Source: Pseudoruegeria sp. HB172150
GTDB taxonomy: Bacteria; Pseudomonadota; Alphaproteobacteria; Rhodobacterales; Rhodobacteraceae
DNA length: 64,000 nt
NCBI RefSeq assembly: GCF_013184805.1
Contig: NZ_JAATNG010000001.1
Location: 2,170,001-2,234,000, forward strand
Reading direction: 5' to 3'
The position numbers were made by a program, and so were the translations under genes. The notes under the pieces were generated by a model, which was not told the DNA's origin, did not search any database, and saw nothing but the letters and a program-made list of their open reading frames with translations. How positions within the stretch are numbered: position 1 is the first letter of the stretch; every line of letters begins with the position of its first letter. Positions 45,724 through 56,857 of the stretch are shown here, one piece after another.

Positions 45724-45986
45724 AGCGGACATCCGGACCGTCTGCCACAACCCGTGATGTCCTGTGAATGGCTGGCCCGCAGAAACGCGGCTACCCGTTT
45801 AATGGCGGTCTGGCGGCGGCTATGGACCGATGGTTGGCCCCCTGCGGCCGTCCGCACTGGTCACACCGTCCACAGTTCAGTCGCCCACGAGGACGGTCCG
45901 GCGAGTGCTTCGCCGGGGCGGTACCCGTCGCAGATTTCGAACGATGGATTGGATGTTGGTGCAGGCGGCCAGGGGATCTGGCTTAA

Positions 45987-47099
45987 CTACGCCGATTTCT
46001 CGTAGCCGCCATTGTAGGCCTCGCTCTTTCTACGGATCTGAGAATGCTCGACAATCCGTTCGCGTGCTATGCCCCGGAACTCTTCAATCGATGAAAAGCC
46101 TTTGCGCTTCAGATAGTCGCCGAGATCCTGTGTCAGCTCCTGAATGAGCTTGACCCCGACGCCACCGCTGCCCTTCTCTTCCATCGCGGCGGTGCAGACC
46201 TGCAGGTTGCCGGCGCCATGGACAATGAAGTTGAAGGCTTCGTGAAAGCCTTTAATTCCGCCAATGCCGGAAATCGCCTTGTCCGGATAGGCGCGCGAAA
46301 TGTCCGACACGCGCTGCAGAGCCTGGTTCAGGATGGCCAGCCCGCCCTGCCCGCCAGACGTGACGAGGCCGTCTACCTCGACCTCGAACTTCAACGTTTC
46401 CGGGTCCATCAGGGGCATGGACGGAAACGTGTTGCAGAGTGAAATCGCCGCTGCGCCCGACGCATATGCGACACCGGCTGCATCGACGAGTGAAGACGTC
46501 GACGGTGTCAGCTTCACCCAGATCGGAACGCTGACCGCGCTGGTGACCGCCTGCAGAATGGACCTGATGATATCTTCATCGTTGGCGATGTGTGCCCCCA
46601 TATCCTTGCGGTCCATGTGCGGGCAGGACATGTTCAACTCGATCGCGTCGCATCCGGCATTCACGCACGCGGTCGCAAGCTTGCGCCAGTTGTTCATTTC
46701 TTCGACATTGCCGGCGCCGGCCATGATCGAGGCAATGAGCATGCGGTCGGGATAGGTGGTCTTGATTTCTTCCAGATCAGGAAGCCAAAGCTCAAGCGGC
46801 TGATCGGAAATCAGCTCCCAGTTCCAGGAGGAATGCGAAACGGTTTCTGGCCGCTTTGCGCGCGACACGTAGGGCTTCGCCTCGCTTGCACGCTGGAAGA
46901 TGGTTTTGGGGCCGGCAACGTTTTCTACCGGATGCAGGCCGATCGTCTTGGTGACGACACCGCCCCAGCCGGATTCGAAGGCTTTCAGAATCTTGCGTTT
47001 GCTTTCCGTCGGAGGCGCAGATGCCAGGACGAATGGATTGACAAACTCTAGCCCTGTAAACGTTGTCGCAAGTGTGTTCGGCACAGCATACCCGATCAT
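45987..47099 (-). CDS. PreA-like dihydropyrimidine dehydrogenase homologue without ferredoxin domain
   Basis: A 370-residue FMN barrel protein. LEFVNPFVLASAPPTESKRK and SGWGGVVTKTIGLHPVEN are PreA/dihydropyrimidine dehydrogenase signatures; the catalytic cysteine lies in ELNMSCPHMDRKDMGAH, and the FMN phosphate site in SGIGGIKGFHEAFNFIVHGA. PreA normally continues with a two-cluster [4Fe-4S] domain; here the protein ends without any CxxCxxC, and no preT partner is nearby, so it cannot receive electrons in the usual way. It may be a family member with another substrate. A GTG at 47084 is an alternative start. Confidence 0.8.
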   Translation of the reverse strand: MIGYAVPNTLATTFTGLEFVNPFVLASAPPTESKRKILKAFESGWGGVVTKTIGLHPVENVAGPKTIFQRASEAKPYVSRAKRPETVSHSSWNWELISDQPLELWLPDLEEIKTTYPDRMLIASIMAGAGNVEEMNNWRKLATACVNAGCDAIELNMSCPHMDRKDMGAHIANDEDIIRSILQAVTSAVSVPIWVKLTPSTSSLVDAAGVAYASGAAAISLCNTFPSMPLMDPETLKFEVEVDGLVTSGGQGGLAILNQALQRVSDISRAYPDKAISGIGGIKGFHEAFNFIVHGAGNLQVCTAAMEEKGSGGVGVKLIQELTQDLGDYLKRKGFSSIEEFRGIARERIVEHSQIRRKSEAYNGGYEKSA

Positions 47100-47439
47100 T
47101 TTCGTATGTTGAAAGAGTCAGCCTGGAGCACTGAGAAGTCAATGTTTTTCCCGGCTCCCCCGAGATCACATGCGAAAGGGCGCGACCCGTGAAGCTTGGT
47201 GCCCGAAAATCGGGATGCGGTCGAGAGCTTACAAGGATCTATGTGCGATGCATCGGGGACGGGCCGCTATTTCAGCGCAGGTTCAACCATGCATTAAACC
47301 GGATGCTACCGAGCCGTTCGGCCGCGCCCTGCTCCGGTGGCACGAGAGTCTGGAAGACAATGGTGAACCTTGCCGGCAGCTTGACGGTGCGGGGACTCGG
47401 ATTAGCTCCCTTGCGACAACTGGTTCGCGTAAGAAAACG
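47100..47439. other. Divergent intergenic region
   Basis: About 340 bases between the preA-like gene and the beta-helix gene. An open frame crosses it in phase with the latter, but no ribosome site supports an earlier start and the sequence does not look like protein. It should contain both promoters; none was clear. Confidence 0.5.
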
Positions 47440-48504
47440 ATGAAGATTGTACCTCTCCTTCTCCTCTCACTGCTCGGCGCCCTGGGCGCCACGAACGTTG
47501 CTGCAAAGGAGTGCAGCCCTGCGAAAAAGGCCCGGGTGCTCGAGCCTGCGACACAGAAACACAAGGTGGCCTTTCTGGATTGCGATCTGACGCTTCTGGA
47601 AGGCGAAACCATCACGAAGCAGGTCCGCATCCGCGGCGCGAAATCGAGCGGTGTGCGGCTGATCTGTCGGGGCGGCAGGATCGGCCTTCCGGGGAAGCGG
47701 TCTCTGCTGTACCGCAAGGACATCATTCAGATCAGTTCGGTCCGGGGTAAGGACAATCGCTGGAGCCGCCCCGAGGACGTGATCATAGACGGCTGCACGG
47801 TGAACGGGGCCATTCGCGTGTCTGGGCTTGGCCCGCACGGTCAGGCGAAGTTCGTGAAAGCGTCGTCGCGCAACGGGAACCACACCGAATACGCCCAGTC
47901 AGTTGCACCCCGGGGCATCGTGCTGCGGAACCTGGTGATCCGCGGGGATGGCAGGATCCCGGTCTACTTTTCTCCCGGCGTCACCAACTCGCGTCTGGTC
48001 AACAGCAGGATCATCGGAAACTCCGTAAGTTCGGGCATCTATCTCGACGCCGAGTCCGCGCATAACGTGATCAGCGGGAACGTGTTCGAAGTCAGAACCG
48101 CCCGGGAGATCCTTTCGATCGACGGCTCTGCCCACAACGTCGTGAAGAACAACAAGTTCTACCATGCCGATCTTGGGGGCGTCTTCATTTACCGGAACTG
48201 CGGCGAAGGCGGGACCGCGCGCCACCAGAAGCCGCGGTACAACTCTGTCACCGGGAATACGTTCTACTACGACGGGGGGAGAAATGCGCGGCCGGGCGTG
48301 TGGCTCTCGTTCAAGAGCATTCAGAGGGTGCTGTTCCTTTGCCCGCAGGATGCCGGCATCCCCTATGGCAGCGGGACGGACGACCGCAACTTTGCGCGGC
48401 AGAATACGGTCTCGCAGAATACGTTTGTCGGTGCCTCGGGGGATACCGTTCTGGACTGGGGCGAAAACAACAAGGTTTTCGAGAACAGGAGAGTCGCGCG
48501 GTAG
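47440..48504 (+). CDS. Secreted right-handed beta-helix protein
   Basis: From the ATG at 47440 the protein has 354 residues with a signal peptide (KIVPLLLLSLLGALGATNVA). Repeating turns such as NSRLVNSRIIGNSVSSGIYL, HNVISGNVFEVRT and HNVVKNNKFYHADLGGVFIY have the Asn-ladder spacing of parallel beta-helices (NosD/pectate-lyase-like). Members bind or cut polysaccharides. No catalytic set could be assigned. Four or five cysteines may pair. The ribosome site is weak (AAGAAAACG), so an upstream start in the open frame from 47170 cannot be excluded. Confidence 0.75.
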   Translation: MKIVPLLLLSLLGALGATNVAAKECSPAKKARVLEPATQKHKVAFLDCDLTLLEGETITKQVRIRGAKSSGVRLICRGGRIGLPGKRSLLYRKDIIQISSVRGKDNRWSRPEDVIIDGCTVNGAIRVSGLGPHGQAKFVKASSRNGNHTEYAQSVAPRGIVLRNLVIRGDGRIPVYFSPGVTNSRLVNSRIIGNSVSSGIYLDAESAHNVISGNVFEVRTAREILSIDGSAHNVVKNNKFYHADLGGVFIYRNCGEGGTARHQKPRYNSVTGNTFYYDGGRNARPGVWLSFKSIQRVLFLCPQDAGIPYGSGTDDRNFARQNTVSQNTFVGASGDTVLDWGENNKVFENRRVAR

Positions 48505-48562
48505 CGGCCGGGTCGCCGATTGCGGCGAATCCGGCAGCAGGTATCCGACGCGATCGCTCGAC

Positions 48563-48796
48563 TCAGTTGTCTGTCGCGTTCTCGGTGTCGGCTTCTTCGC
48601 TGTCTGTTTCAGGCTCGGTCGTGTCGTCGACCGCTTCAGGCTCGGTCGTTTCGCCGGCAGTTTCCGGCGCCGCAGTTTCACCCGTTGTCTCGGGCATGGC
48701 CGCGTCATCGACGCCGCTATCATCCATGAAGTAGAAGATCGCGACGCCCACAAGTATCACTGCCAGTACGGCCAGGATTATATTTCTTGAGTTCAT
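48563..48796 (-). CDS. Small membrane-anchored acidic protein
   Basis: A 77-residue protein: residues 5-24 are one transmembrane helix (IILAVLAVILVGVAIFYFMD), the remainder is an acidic, low-complexity tail with TGETAAPETAGETTEPEAVD-type repetition. GGGGGAT precedes the start. It has the same build as the far larger protein encoded at 50.5-51.8 kb (single helix followed by Thr/Glu/Ala repeats), so the two may be related. No domain is recognised. Confidence 0.6.
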   Translation of the reverse strand: MNSRNIILAVLAVILVGVAIFYFMDDSGVDDAAMPETTGETAAPETAGETTEPEAVDDTTEPETDSEEADTENATDN

Positions 48797-49249
48797 AACT
48801 TATCCCCCGGTTACAAAAGTCGTCACACACACATTTAACACACGAGACATCGTCAACCGACATCACTCATGGTTGTAGCGCGAAAATGGTTTCTGCCAAC
48901 TGCCGCTCAGCCACGGAACGCTGGCCATTGACCGGTCCCGGCAAGATGCCTCCTGAGCTGAGCGATGAAACTCAAGACGTCCGGCGCAGGAAACAATTGA
49001 TCTGAAAAGATGAAAGAGCCGCAAGCCGAAGCATTCAGGCCGGTCAGCCATCGCCCTGTGGTGCCGGGTCAGGCCAGAGCGGCGGTTGGCCAGATTCCGC
49101 CATTCGACGCAATAGATCTGTTTGGCGATGCGCGCTGCGGATGGTTTTTGCAGCTTCCCCCCGCAGCATCGTCCGACAGTCCGCCGAGCAGTAATCACAC
49201 CACCCAACATCGCCCTTTCCCCTCCCCGCCCCGGCTGTAAGGTGGCCCG
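48797..49249. other. Intergenic stretch without a supported gene
   Basis: About 450 bases. It must hold the promoter of the acidic mini-protein on the minus strand and of ycaQ on the plus strand. Frames of up to 147 codons are present but run into ycaQ in another phase and look like noise. No hairpin with T tract seen. Confidence 0.5.
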
Positions 49250-50446
49250 ATGACTCGCCCCACACTCGACAATCAGACCGCCCGGCGCCTGTTCCTGGAC
49301 AGGCATCTTCTACTGCGCCCGACGGCCGGAACCGGCAAGGGTGGCGATCTGGACGGGGTGCTGGCCGGGCTGGGTTTCGTGCAGGTGGACAGCGTCAACA
49401 CGCTGGCGCGGGCGCATGACCTGATCCTCTGGGCGCGGCGCGGGCAGTACCGGCCCCGGGCGCTGGAGCATCTGGTGGCGCGGCACAGGACGGCGTTCGA
49501 GCACTGGACGCACGATGCCGCGGTGATCCCGATGCAGTTCTACCCGATGTGGCGGCTGAAATTCGAGCGCGACGAGGCGCGGATGCGGGAACGCTGGCCA
49601 GCATGGCGGCGCGAGGGCTGGGATGCCGAGATCGACACGGTGCTGCGGCATGTGTCGGACCGGGGGGCGACCTGCTCGCTCGATGTCGGGCCGGAAGAAG
49701 TGCGGGGCTCGTCGGGCTGGTGGGACTGGCATCCGTCGAAGACGGCGCTCGAGTTCCTGTGGCGGTCGGGGCAATTGGCGATCTGCCACCGGGAGGGGTT
49801 CCGCAAGTTCTACGACCTGAGCGAGCGGGTGATCCCGGAGGCGTACCGGGGGCTACGTCCTGAGAGGGAGGAGGTCGTGGACTGGGCGTTGTCCGAGGCG
49901 ATGCGGCGGCTGGGGTTCGGAACCAGCGGCGAGCTTGCCGCCTTCTTCGAGATCGCGACCCGGGAGGAGGCGAAGGCCTGGTGCGCGGAGGCGCTGGCGG
50001 CCGGGCGGATCGTGGAGGTCGACATCGAACTGGCGGATGGCGCGCGACGGCGGTGTTTTTCGACGCTGGGTGAACTGGAGGCAGCGGATTCGCTGCCCGA
50101 GCCGTCGAACCGGGTGCGCCTGCTGTCGCCCTTCGATCCGGTGCTGCGGGACAGGAACCGGGCGGAGCGGCTGTTCGGGTTCCACTACCGCATCGAGATC
50201 TTCGTGCCGGAGGCGAAGCGGCGCTACGGCTATTACGTTTTCCCCGTGATGCAGGGCGACCGTGTGATCGGGCGGATCGATGCGAAGCGGGATGGCAAGG
50301 TGCTGGCGGTGCGAGCCTTCTGGCCCGAGGCGGGCGTGCGGATGGGCAAGGCGCGTCTGGCCGGGCTGGTGTCGGAGCTGGAGCGCGTCGGAAATCTTGC
50401 CGGTACCGACGAAATCGTCTTTGCCGAGGACTGGCTGAGGGGTTGA
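49250..50446 (+). CDS. YcaQ/AlkX-type DNA glycosylase (HTH_42 family)
   Basis: A 398-residue protein of the family whose E. coli member YcaQ opens interstrand DNA crosslinks and removes alkylated bases. The N-terminal part contains LGFVQVDSVNTLARAHDLIL, where Q-V-D is the QxD catalytic motif of the YcaQ branch, followed by the family segment FEHWTHDAAVIPMQFYPMWR. Three tandem winged-helix units and a C-terminal beta domain (LLSPFDPVLRDRNRAERLFG) complete it. The ATG at 49250 lies after TAAGGTGGCCCG. A terminator follows that also serves the convergent acidic protein gene. Confidence 0.9.
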   Translation: MTRPTLDNQTARRLFLDRHLLLRPTAGTGKGGDLDGVLAGLGFVQVDSVNTLARAHDLILWARRGQYRPRALEHLVARHRTAFEHWTHDAAVIPMQFYPMWRLKFERDEARMRERWPAWRREGWDAEIDTVLRHVSDRGATCSLDVGPEEVRGSSGWWDWHPSKTALEFLWRSGQLAICHREGFRKFYDLSERVIPEAYRGLRPEREEVVDWALSEAMRRLGFGTSGELAAFFEIATREEAKAWCAEALAAGRIVEVDIELADGARRRCFSTLGELEAADSLPEPSNRVRLLSPFDPVLRDRNRAERLFGFHYRIEIFVPEAKRRYGYYVFPVMQGDRVIGRIDAKRDGKVLAVRAFWPEAGVRMGKARLAGLVSELERVGNLAGTDEIVFAEDWLRG

Positions 50447-50451
50447 AACAG

Positions 50452-50484
50452 AAAGGCCCCGTCCGGCATGCGGGCGGGGCCTTT
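50452..50484. terminator. Bidirectional terminator between ycaQ and the acidic repeat protein
   Basis: AAAGGCCCCG (50452-50461) pairs perfectly with CGGGGCCTTT (50475-50484) around a 13-base loop. The A and T flanks serve both strands. Confidence 0.85.
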
Positions 50485-50508
50485 GTCTGCAGTTTCAAAC
50501 TGAGACGG

Positions 50509-51837
50509 TCAGAGGTCGAGCGCCTCGCGGGCCTGTTCCAGGGCATCGGTGAGGGCTTCCTCGTCGTCGCCCGCTTCTTCGATGGCGGAGGTCAGGGTTT
50601 CCTTTTCCTCGGCCTCAAGATCTGATCTGGCGATATAGGCCAGTGCTTCGTCGCGATCGAAGCCTTCTACCGTGAATAGGATTGCCGGTTCAGGCGTTTC
50701 CGCGTTTCCGGGACCGACGTCAGTCCCCCCGGCCGTGTCGTCGCCCGCGGACTCTGCGTCCGCTTCCTCTGACGCTTCGGCACTGCCGTCTGTGGTGGCT
50801 TCGGTCTGCTCCCCGGCTGCCATCTCTTCGGCCTTTGCTTCCATTTCGTCGGCCGTGGCCTGCATGTCCTCTGCCGCGGAGGCCATGGCTTCGGCGCTGG
50901 CCGCCAGTTCCTCGGCCTCGGCCGCCATTTCTTCGGCCGTTTGCGACAGTTCATCCGCTTCGGCCTGGATGGCTTCGGCAGCGAGTTCGGAGGGCGTTAC
51001 CGACGGTTCTTCTGACGTGTCGGCAGCTTCTTCAGTACCGCTCGCGTCGGCGCTTTCTTCGGCAGCAGGTTCTGTGGCCGTATCCGCTTCTGCCGTGTCC
51101 TCGGTTGCGGACGGTTCTTCCGTTGGCTCGGATTCCGCAGCCTCTTCGGTAGCCGCAGGTTCTTCGGCCGGTTCGCTTTCCGCGGTATCCTCGGTTGTTG
51201 CCGTCTCTTCGGCAGGTTCGGCCTCGGCGGTCTCCTCGGTCGCGGCAGGCTCCTCGGCGGGCTCGCTTTCGGCGGTGTCTTCTGTCGCGGCAGGCTCCTC
51301 GGCGGGCTCGCTTTCGGCGGTGTCTTCTGTCGCGGCAGGTTCTTCGGCAGGTTCGCCCTCGGCGGTGTCCTCGGTTGCGGCGGCGTCATCGGAGCCTTCA
51401 GCCTCTTCGGTTTCATCCGTGGCGCCGGTCTCTTCCGTTGCCTCACCTTCTGCGGCGTCTTCACCGGATGCCTCGTCACCGGTGTCAGACCCCGCCATCA
51501 TCCCGGTCGCGACGCCCGCTGCGGTGCCTGCGATCACGCCGGCATTACTGTCGCCGGTGTCCTCTGCGGATGCGTCGGCGGTGTCTTCCCCGGCAGGCGT
51601 TTCGCCCTCGGTCTCGGTGGTCTCGGCTTCGGCTGCTTCGGTCTCTGCCGGCTCTTCCGCGGCCGTGCTGGTCTCGTCCGCGGTGTCGACGGCGAGTTCT
51701 TCCGGCTGTTCCACCGACTCGGTCTCTGCGCCGGCCATTTCAGTGGCCGGGTCCACGTCATCCTGCACTCTGACGAAGGCAAAGATCCCGATGACGACGG
51801 CGACCACGAGGGCCACTGCGATCCAAATTTTATCCAT
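50509..51837 (-). CDS. Membrane-anchored acidic repeat and coiled-coil protein
   Basis: A 442-residue protein, very rich in Ala, Glu, Thr and Ser. Residues 4-23 form one transmembrane helix (IWIAVALVVAVVIGIFAFVR). Residues 98-116 are a glycine-rich hydrophobic segment (NAGVIAGTAAGVATGMMAG). Residues 154-258 are seven 15-residue repeats of the type ATEDTAESEPAEEPA. Residues 285-345 form an alanine-rich coiled coil (AEEMAAEAEELAASAEAMAS). The C terminus from about 390 is globular (FDRDEALAYIARSDLEAEEK). The acidic part may hold the coiled coil away from the membrane. The opposite strand is also open over this stretch, an effect of the repeat composition. Function unknown. Confidence 0.75.
   Translation of the reverse strand: MDKIWIAVALVVAVVIGIFAFVRVQDDVDPATEMAGAETESVEQPEELAVDTADETSTAAEEPAETEAAEAETTETEGETPAGEDTADASAEDTGDSNAGVIAGTAAGVATGMMAGSDTGDEASGEDAAEGEATEETGATDETEEAEGSDDAAATEDTAEGEPAEEPAATEDTAESEPAEEPAATEDTAESEPAEEPAATEETAEAEPAEETATTEDTAESEPAEEPAATEEAAESEPTEEPSATEDTAEADTATEPAAEESADASGTEEAADTSEEPSVTPSELAAEAIQAEADELSQTAEEMAAEAEELAASAEAMASAAEDMQATADEMEAKAEEMAAGEQTEATTDGSAEASEEADAESAGDDTAGGTDVGPGNAETPEPAILFTVEGFDRDEALAYIARSDLEAEEKETLTSAIEEAGDDEEALTDALEQAREALDL
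51064..51378 (-). repeat. 45-bp tandem repeat inside the acidic protein gene
   Basis: Seven units of 45 bp encode the 15-residue repeat. Two adjacent units (51271-51315 and the one ending at 51270) are nearly identical in DNA, which suggests recent copying; the outer ones have diverged. Copy number is likely to vary between strains. Confidence 0.8.
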
Positions 51838-52028
51838 GGAAAGATCTCCCCATTCGTTTCCCGCAAAGACGATCCGCTCTGTCCGATGTGATTTGACGCG
51901 GCCGCGCGCGCTTTCAAGGGAGAAACTGCGGCTTGCACCCGGTCCGGCTGACGAATCGGAGTTGAAACACCGCGCCGTGGCCCGTATCTTCCTTGCCTAC
52001 GTTCGACACAGAAAAAGGACTAACGACC

Positions 52029-52571
52029 ATCGCTCGCAGACCTCACAATGCCCCGCCGACCCGCGAAACCGGACCACGTGTAAATGAGCGGATCAGGGCA
52101 GCCGAGATTAGATTGATCGGAGCCGAAGGCGAAAATGTCGGGGTCGTGACCCCGGAGCGCGGCATGGCACTGGCCGAAGCGGCCGGGCTTGACCTGGTGG
52201 AAATCTCGCCGAACGCGACGCCGCCGGTCTGCAAGATCATGGACTTCGGCAAGTTCAAGTACGAACAGCAGAAGCGGGAATCCGAGGCGCGGAAGAAGCA
52301 GAAGACCATCGAGGTCAAGGAAGTGAAGTTCCGCCCGAACACCGACGTGCACGACTATGACGTCAAGATGCGCAACGTTTTCCGGTTCCTTGAGGCCGGC
52401 GACAAGGTGAAGGTCACCCTGCGGTTCCGCGGTCGCGAGATGGCGCACCAGAACCTTGGCCGCGAGTTGCTGGAACGGGTTGCCGAGGACGTCAAGGAAC
52501 TCGGCAAGGTCGAGAACATGCCGAAGATGGAAGGCCGCCAGATGGTCATGATGATCGGCCCGGCGAAGTAG
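52029..52571 (+). CDS. infC: Translation initiation factor IF-3, AUC start
   Basis: IF-3 prevents subunit joining and checks start codons on the 30S subunit. The 180-residue protein has the N-terminal domain ([20 protein letters not shown]), the linker rich in Lys ([20 protein letters not shown]) and the C-terminal domain ([12 protein letters not shown]). The conserved start [10 protein letters not shown] falls on an ATC codon at 52029 with AAGGA nine bases upstream; the nearest ATG (51993) has no ribosome site and adds unrelated residues. A rare start is known for infC (AUU in E. coli), where it lets IF-3 repress its own synthesis. Confidence 0.93.
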   Translation: MARRPHNAPPTRETGPRVNERIRAAEIRLIGAEGENVGVVTPERGMALAEAAGLDLVEISPNATPPVCKIMDFGKFKYEQQKRESEARKKQKTIEVKEVKFRPNTDVHDYDVKMRNVFRFLEAGDKVKVTLRFRGREMAHQNLGRELLERVAEDVKELGKVENMPKMEGRQMVMMIGPAK

Positions 52572-52576
52572 GGCCG

Positions 52577-53233
52577 TTGACGCCCACCTCTTCCCATACC
52601 GCCCGGTTCCATGCCGGGAATGTAACGCAGGCGCCCGACGGGCGCCTGTTTGCGTCTGCGGCAGAGCGGAACCTGCCGCCCCTGATCGCGGCGCTGACGC
52701 CGTGGATGTCGGGCCGGGTTGGCCGTGTGCTGGAGATCGGCTGCGGCACCGGGCAGCATGCGGCGGCTTTCCGGCTGGCGTTTCCGCACCTCGAATGGCT
52801 GGCGTCGGATCCGGATGCGGGGCACCGCGCCTCGGCCGCGGCCTGGGCGGCGCATCTGCGGCTGCCGGAGCGGGAGGTTCTAGATATCGACGCCGTGGCG
52901 GACTGGGCCGGTGAGGTCGGACCTCTTAGCGGGGTGTTGTCCGCGAACGTGATCCATATCGCGCCCTTCGCTGTGGCGGAGGGGATCGTGGCGGGCGCCG
53001 GGAAGGCGCTGGTGCCCGGCGGGGTGCTGGTGTTCTACGGGCCGTTCCGGGTGGCCGGCCGGCATATCGGCGAAGGCAACGTGCGGTTCGACGCGAACCT
53101 GCAGGCCGAGGACCCCGAATGGGGCGTGCGGGACACCGACGAGATCGGCGCGCTGGCGGAGGCGGCGGGACTGAGCCTTGCGGCGCTGGTGACGATGCCG
53201 GCGAATAACCGGCTGGTGGTGTTCCGGAAGTAG
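52577..53233 (+). CDS. DUF938 SAM-dependent methyltransferase-like protein
   Basis: A 218-residue protein with the SAM motif VGRVLEIGCGTGQHAAAFRL and LEWLASDPDAGHRASAAAWA for the acidic ribose contact, followed by SANVIHIAPF and FYGPFRVAGRHIGEGNVRFD, the DUF938 signature. The start is TTG at 52577, five bases after the infC stop. The substrate is unknown. Co-transcription with infC is likely from the spacing, but no functional link is evident. Confidence 0.88.
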   Translation: MTPTSSHTARFHAGNVTQAPDGRLFASAAERNLPPLIAALTPWMSGRVGRVLEIGCGTGQHAAAFRLAFPHLEWLASDPDAGHRASAAAWAAHLRLPEREVLDIDAVADWAGEVGPLSGVLSANVIHIAPFAVAEGIVAGAGKALVPGGVLVFYGPFRVAGRHIGEGNVRFDANLQAEDPEWGVRDTDEIGALAEAAGLSLAALVTMPANNRLVVFRK

Positions 53234-53536
53234 CGGGCGGTTAAGCTGCTCCTTCGGCTTTGCGGGTCCCGCCCTTGCGAGCACTATCTTAGCTATTTTC
53301 ATCGAGCGCATCGGCGGGCCGCGGCGCGGCGATCCGACCGCGTTCGGGGGCGCTTTATGGTGCAATACCCCTCTTCGGTCCGGCCGGAGCACCCAGCCCG
53401 ACCAGATCGCCGGGCCCGGGGGCGGCCCGGCGATGCGCGGCGGCTTCGCCGCTATTTCGCGCATTGGTGCGGGGTTCCAACGGAAAACGCGCGCCCTTTC
53501 GGACGCGCGCTTGAAATCTTCAGATTATGGCGGGAG
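53234..53536. other. Intergenic region with minus-strand terminator
   Basis: About 300 bases between the convergent DUF938 and cox-type genes. Apart from the hairpin at 53483-53511 and scattered GC-rich palindromes (GGGCCCGGGGGC-like, around 53410) nothing was identified. Confidence 0.5.
53483..53511 (-). terminator. Rho-independent terminator of the cox-type operon
   Basis: On the minus strand GCGCGCGTCC and GGGCGCGCG pair around GAAA, followed by TTTTCC. It lies 26 bases after the last gene of the operon. Confidence 0.75.
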
Positions 53537-54325
53537 TCAGCCCGCCGCTTTCACCGCCCGGCCGGTCATCACATTGACCAGATGCGCGCGGTATTCGGGG
53601 GTGCCGTGGATGTCGCCCATCATGCCCGAGGCATCGACCGAGAGGCCGGAGATGGCGTCGGGGGAGAAGTTCGACGACAGCGCCTCTTCCGCTTCGGTCC
53701 AGCGGAACACGCCTTCTTCCGAAGCGCCGGTGACGGCGACGCGGACACCGTCGGAGTGTTTCGCGACGAAGACGCCGACGAGGGCGAAGCGCGAGGCGGG
53801 CTGTTCGAATTTCTGGTAATTGGACGCCTCGGGGATGTTGAACCTGACCGCGGTGATCAGTTCGCCTTCTTCCAGCGCGGTGGTGAACAGGCCCTGAAAG
53901 TAATCGTCGGCGTCGATCTCGCGTGAATTCGTGACCACGGTGCCGCCGGAGCCCAGCAGGCCCGCCGGGTAGCAGGCGGCGGGATCGTTGTTGGCCAGCG
54001 AGCCGCCGATGGTGCCCCGGTTGCGGACCGCCGGATCGCCGATATTCGCGGCCATCGCCGCGAGGCCCGGATAGGACGAGGCGGCCTCTTTCGCGACGGT
54101 GCCGTGGGTGGTTGCGCCGCCGATGGTGAGGACGCCGCCCGAGGCGCTGACGCCCTTCATCGAGGCAATACCGGTGGTCGAGACCAGAGTGCCGGGCATC
54201 GCCAGGCGCTGTTTCATGGTCGGGATCAGAGTCTGGCCGCCGCCGAGGGGTTGCGCTTCGTCGCCGGACAGCGCCTTGACCGCCTCTTCGACCGTGGAGG
54301 GTTTCACCAGTTCGAAGTCGTACAT
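53537..54325 (-). CDS. Molybdenum hydroxylase FAD subunit (CoxM type)
   Basis: A 262-residue FAD-binding subunit of the xanthine dehydrogenase/CO dehydrogenase superfamily. FAD motifs are QPLGGGQTLIPTMKQRLAMP and TIGGSLANNDPAACYP; the N terminus MYDFELVKPSTVEEAVKAL is usual. Electrons run from the molybdenum site through the iron-sulfur subunit to this FAD. It is the third gene of the minus-strand operon small-large-medium, 88 bases after the large subunit gene. Confidence 0.93.
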   Translation of the reverse strand: MYDFELVKPSTVEEAVKALSGDEAQPLGGGQTLIPTMKQRLAMPGTLVSTTGIASMKGVSASGGVLTIGGATTHGTVAKEAASSYPGLAAMAANIGDPAVRNRGTIGGSLANNDPAACYPAGLLGSGGTVVTNSREIDADDYFQGLFTTALEEGELITAVRFNIPEASNYQKFEQPASRFALVGVFVAKHSDGVRVAVTGASEEGVFRWTEAEEALSSNFSPDAISGLSVDASGMMGDIHGTPEYRAHLVNVMTGRAVKAAG

Positions 54326-54413
54326 CTCGTTCTCTCCTTGCGAAGACCCCGGGTCTTCCTTTCGTTCGAATTTCGCATGTCCGGCGGCGACCGCAAGGGC
54401 ACCGCCGGTACGA

Positions 54414-56777
<2,364 letters not shown>

Positions 56778-56857
56778 TGTTTTCCTCCCTAACGGCACGC
56801 CGGAGCGCACCTACAATGCTTGCCTACTGGACGGATTCGGTCTGTGTTCGTGGCGGA

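Noticed and set aside
45768-45986. 72-codon plus-strand frame between the L,D-transpeptidase and PreA-like genes
   Set aside because: No ribosome site, cysteine/arginine-rich random appearance, and no similarity I can recognise.
50672-52087. 471-codon open frame on the plus strand opposite the acidic repeat gene, running into infC
   Set aside because: It is extremely rich in Ser, Ala and Val, has no ribosome site and mirrors the repeat composition of the minus-strand gene, which has a ribosome site and a sensible helix-repeat-coil layout.
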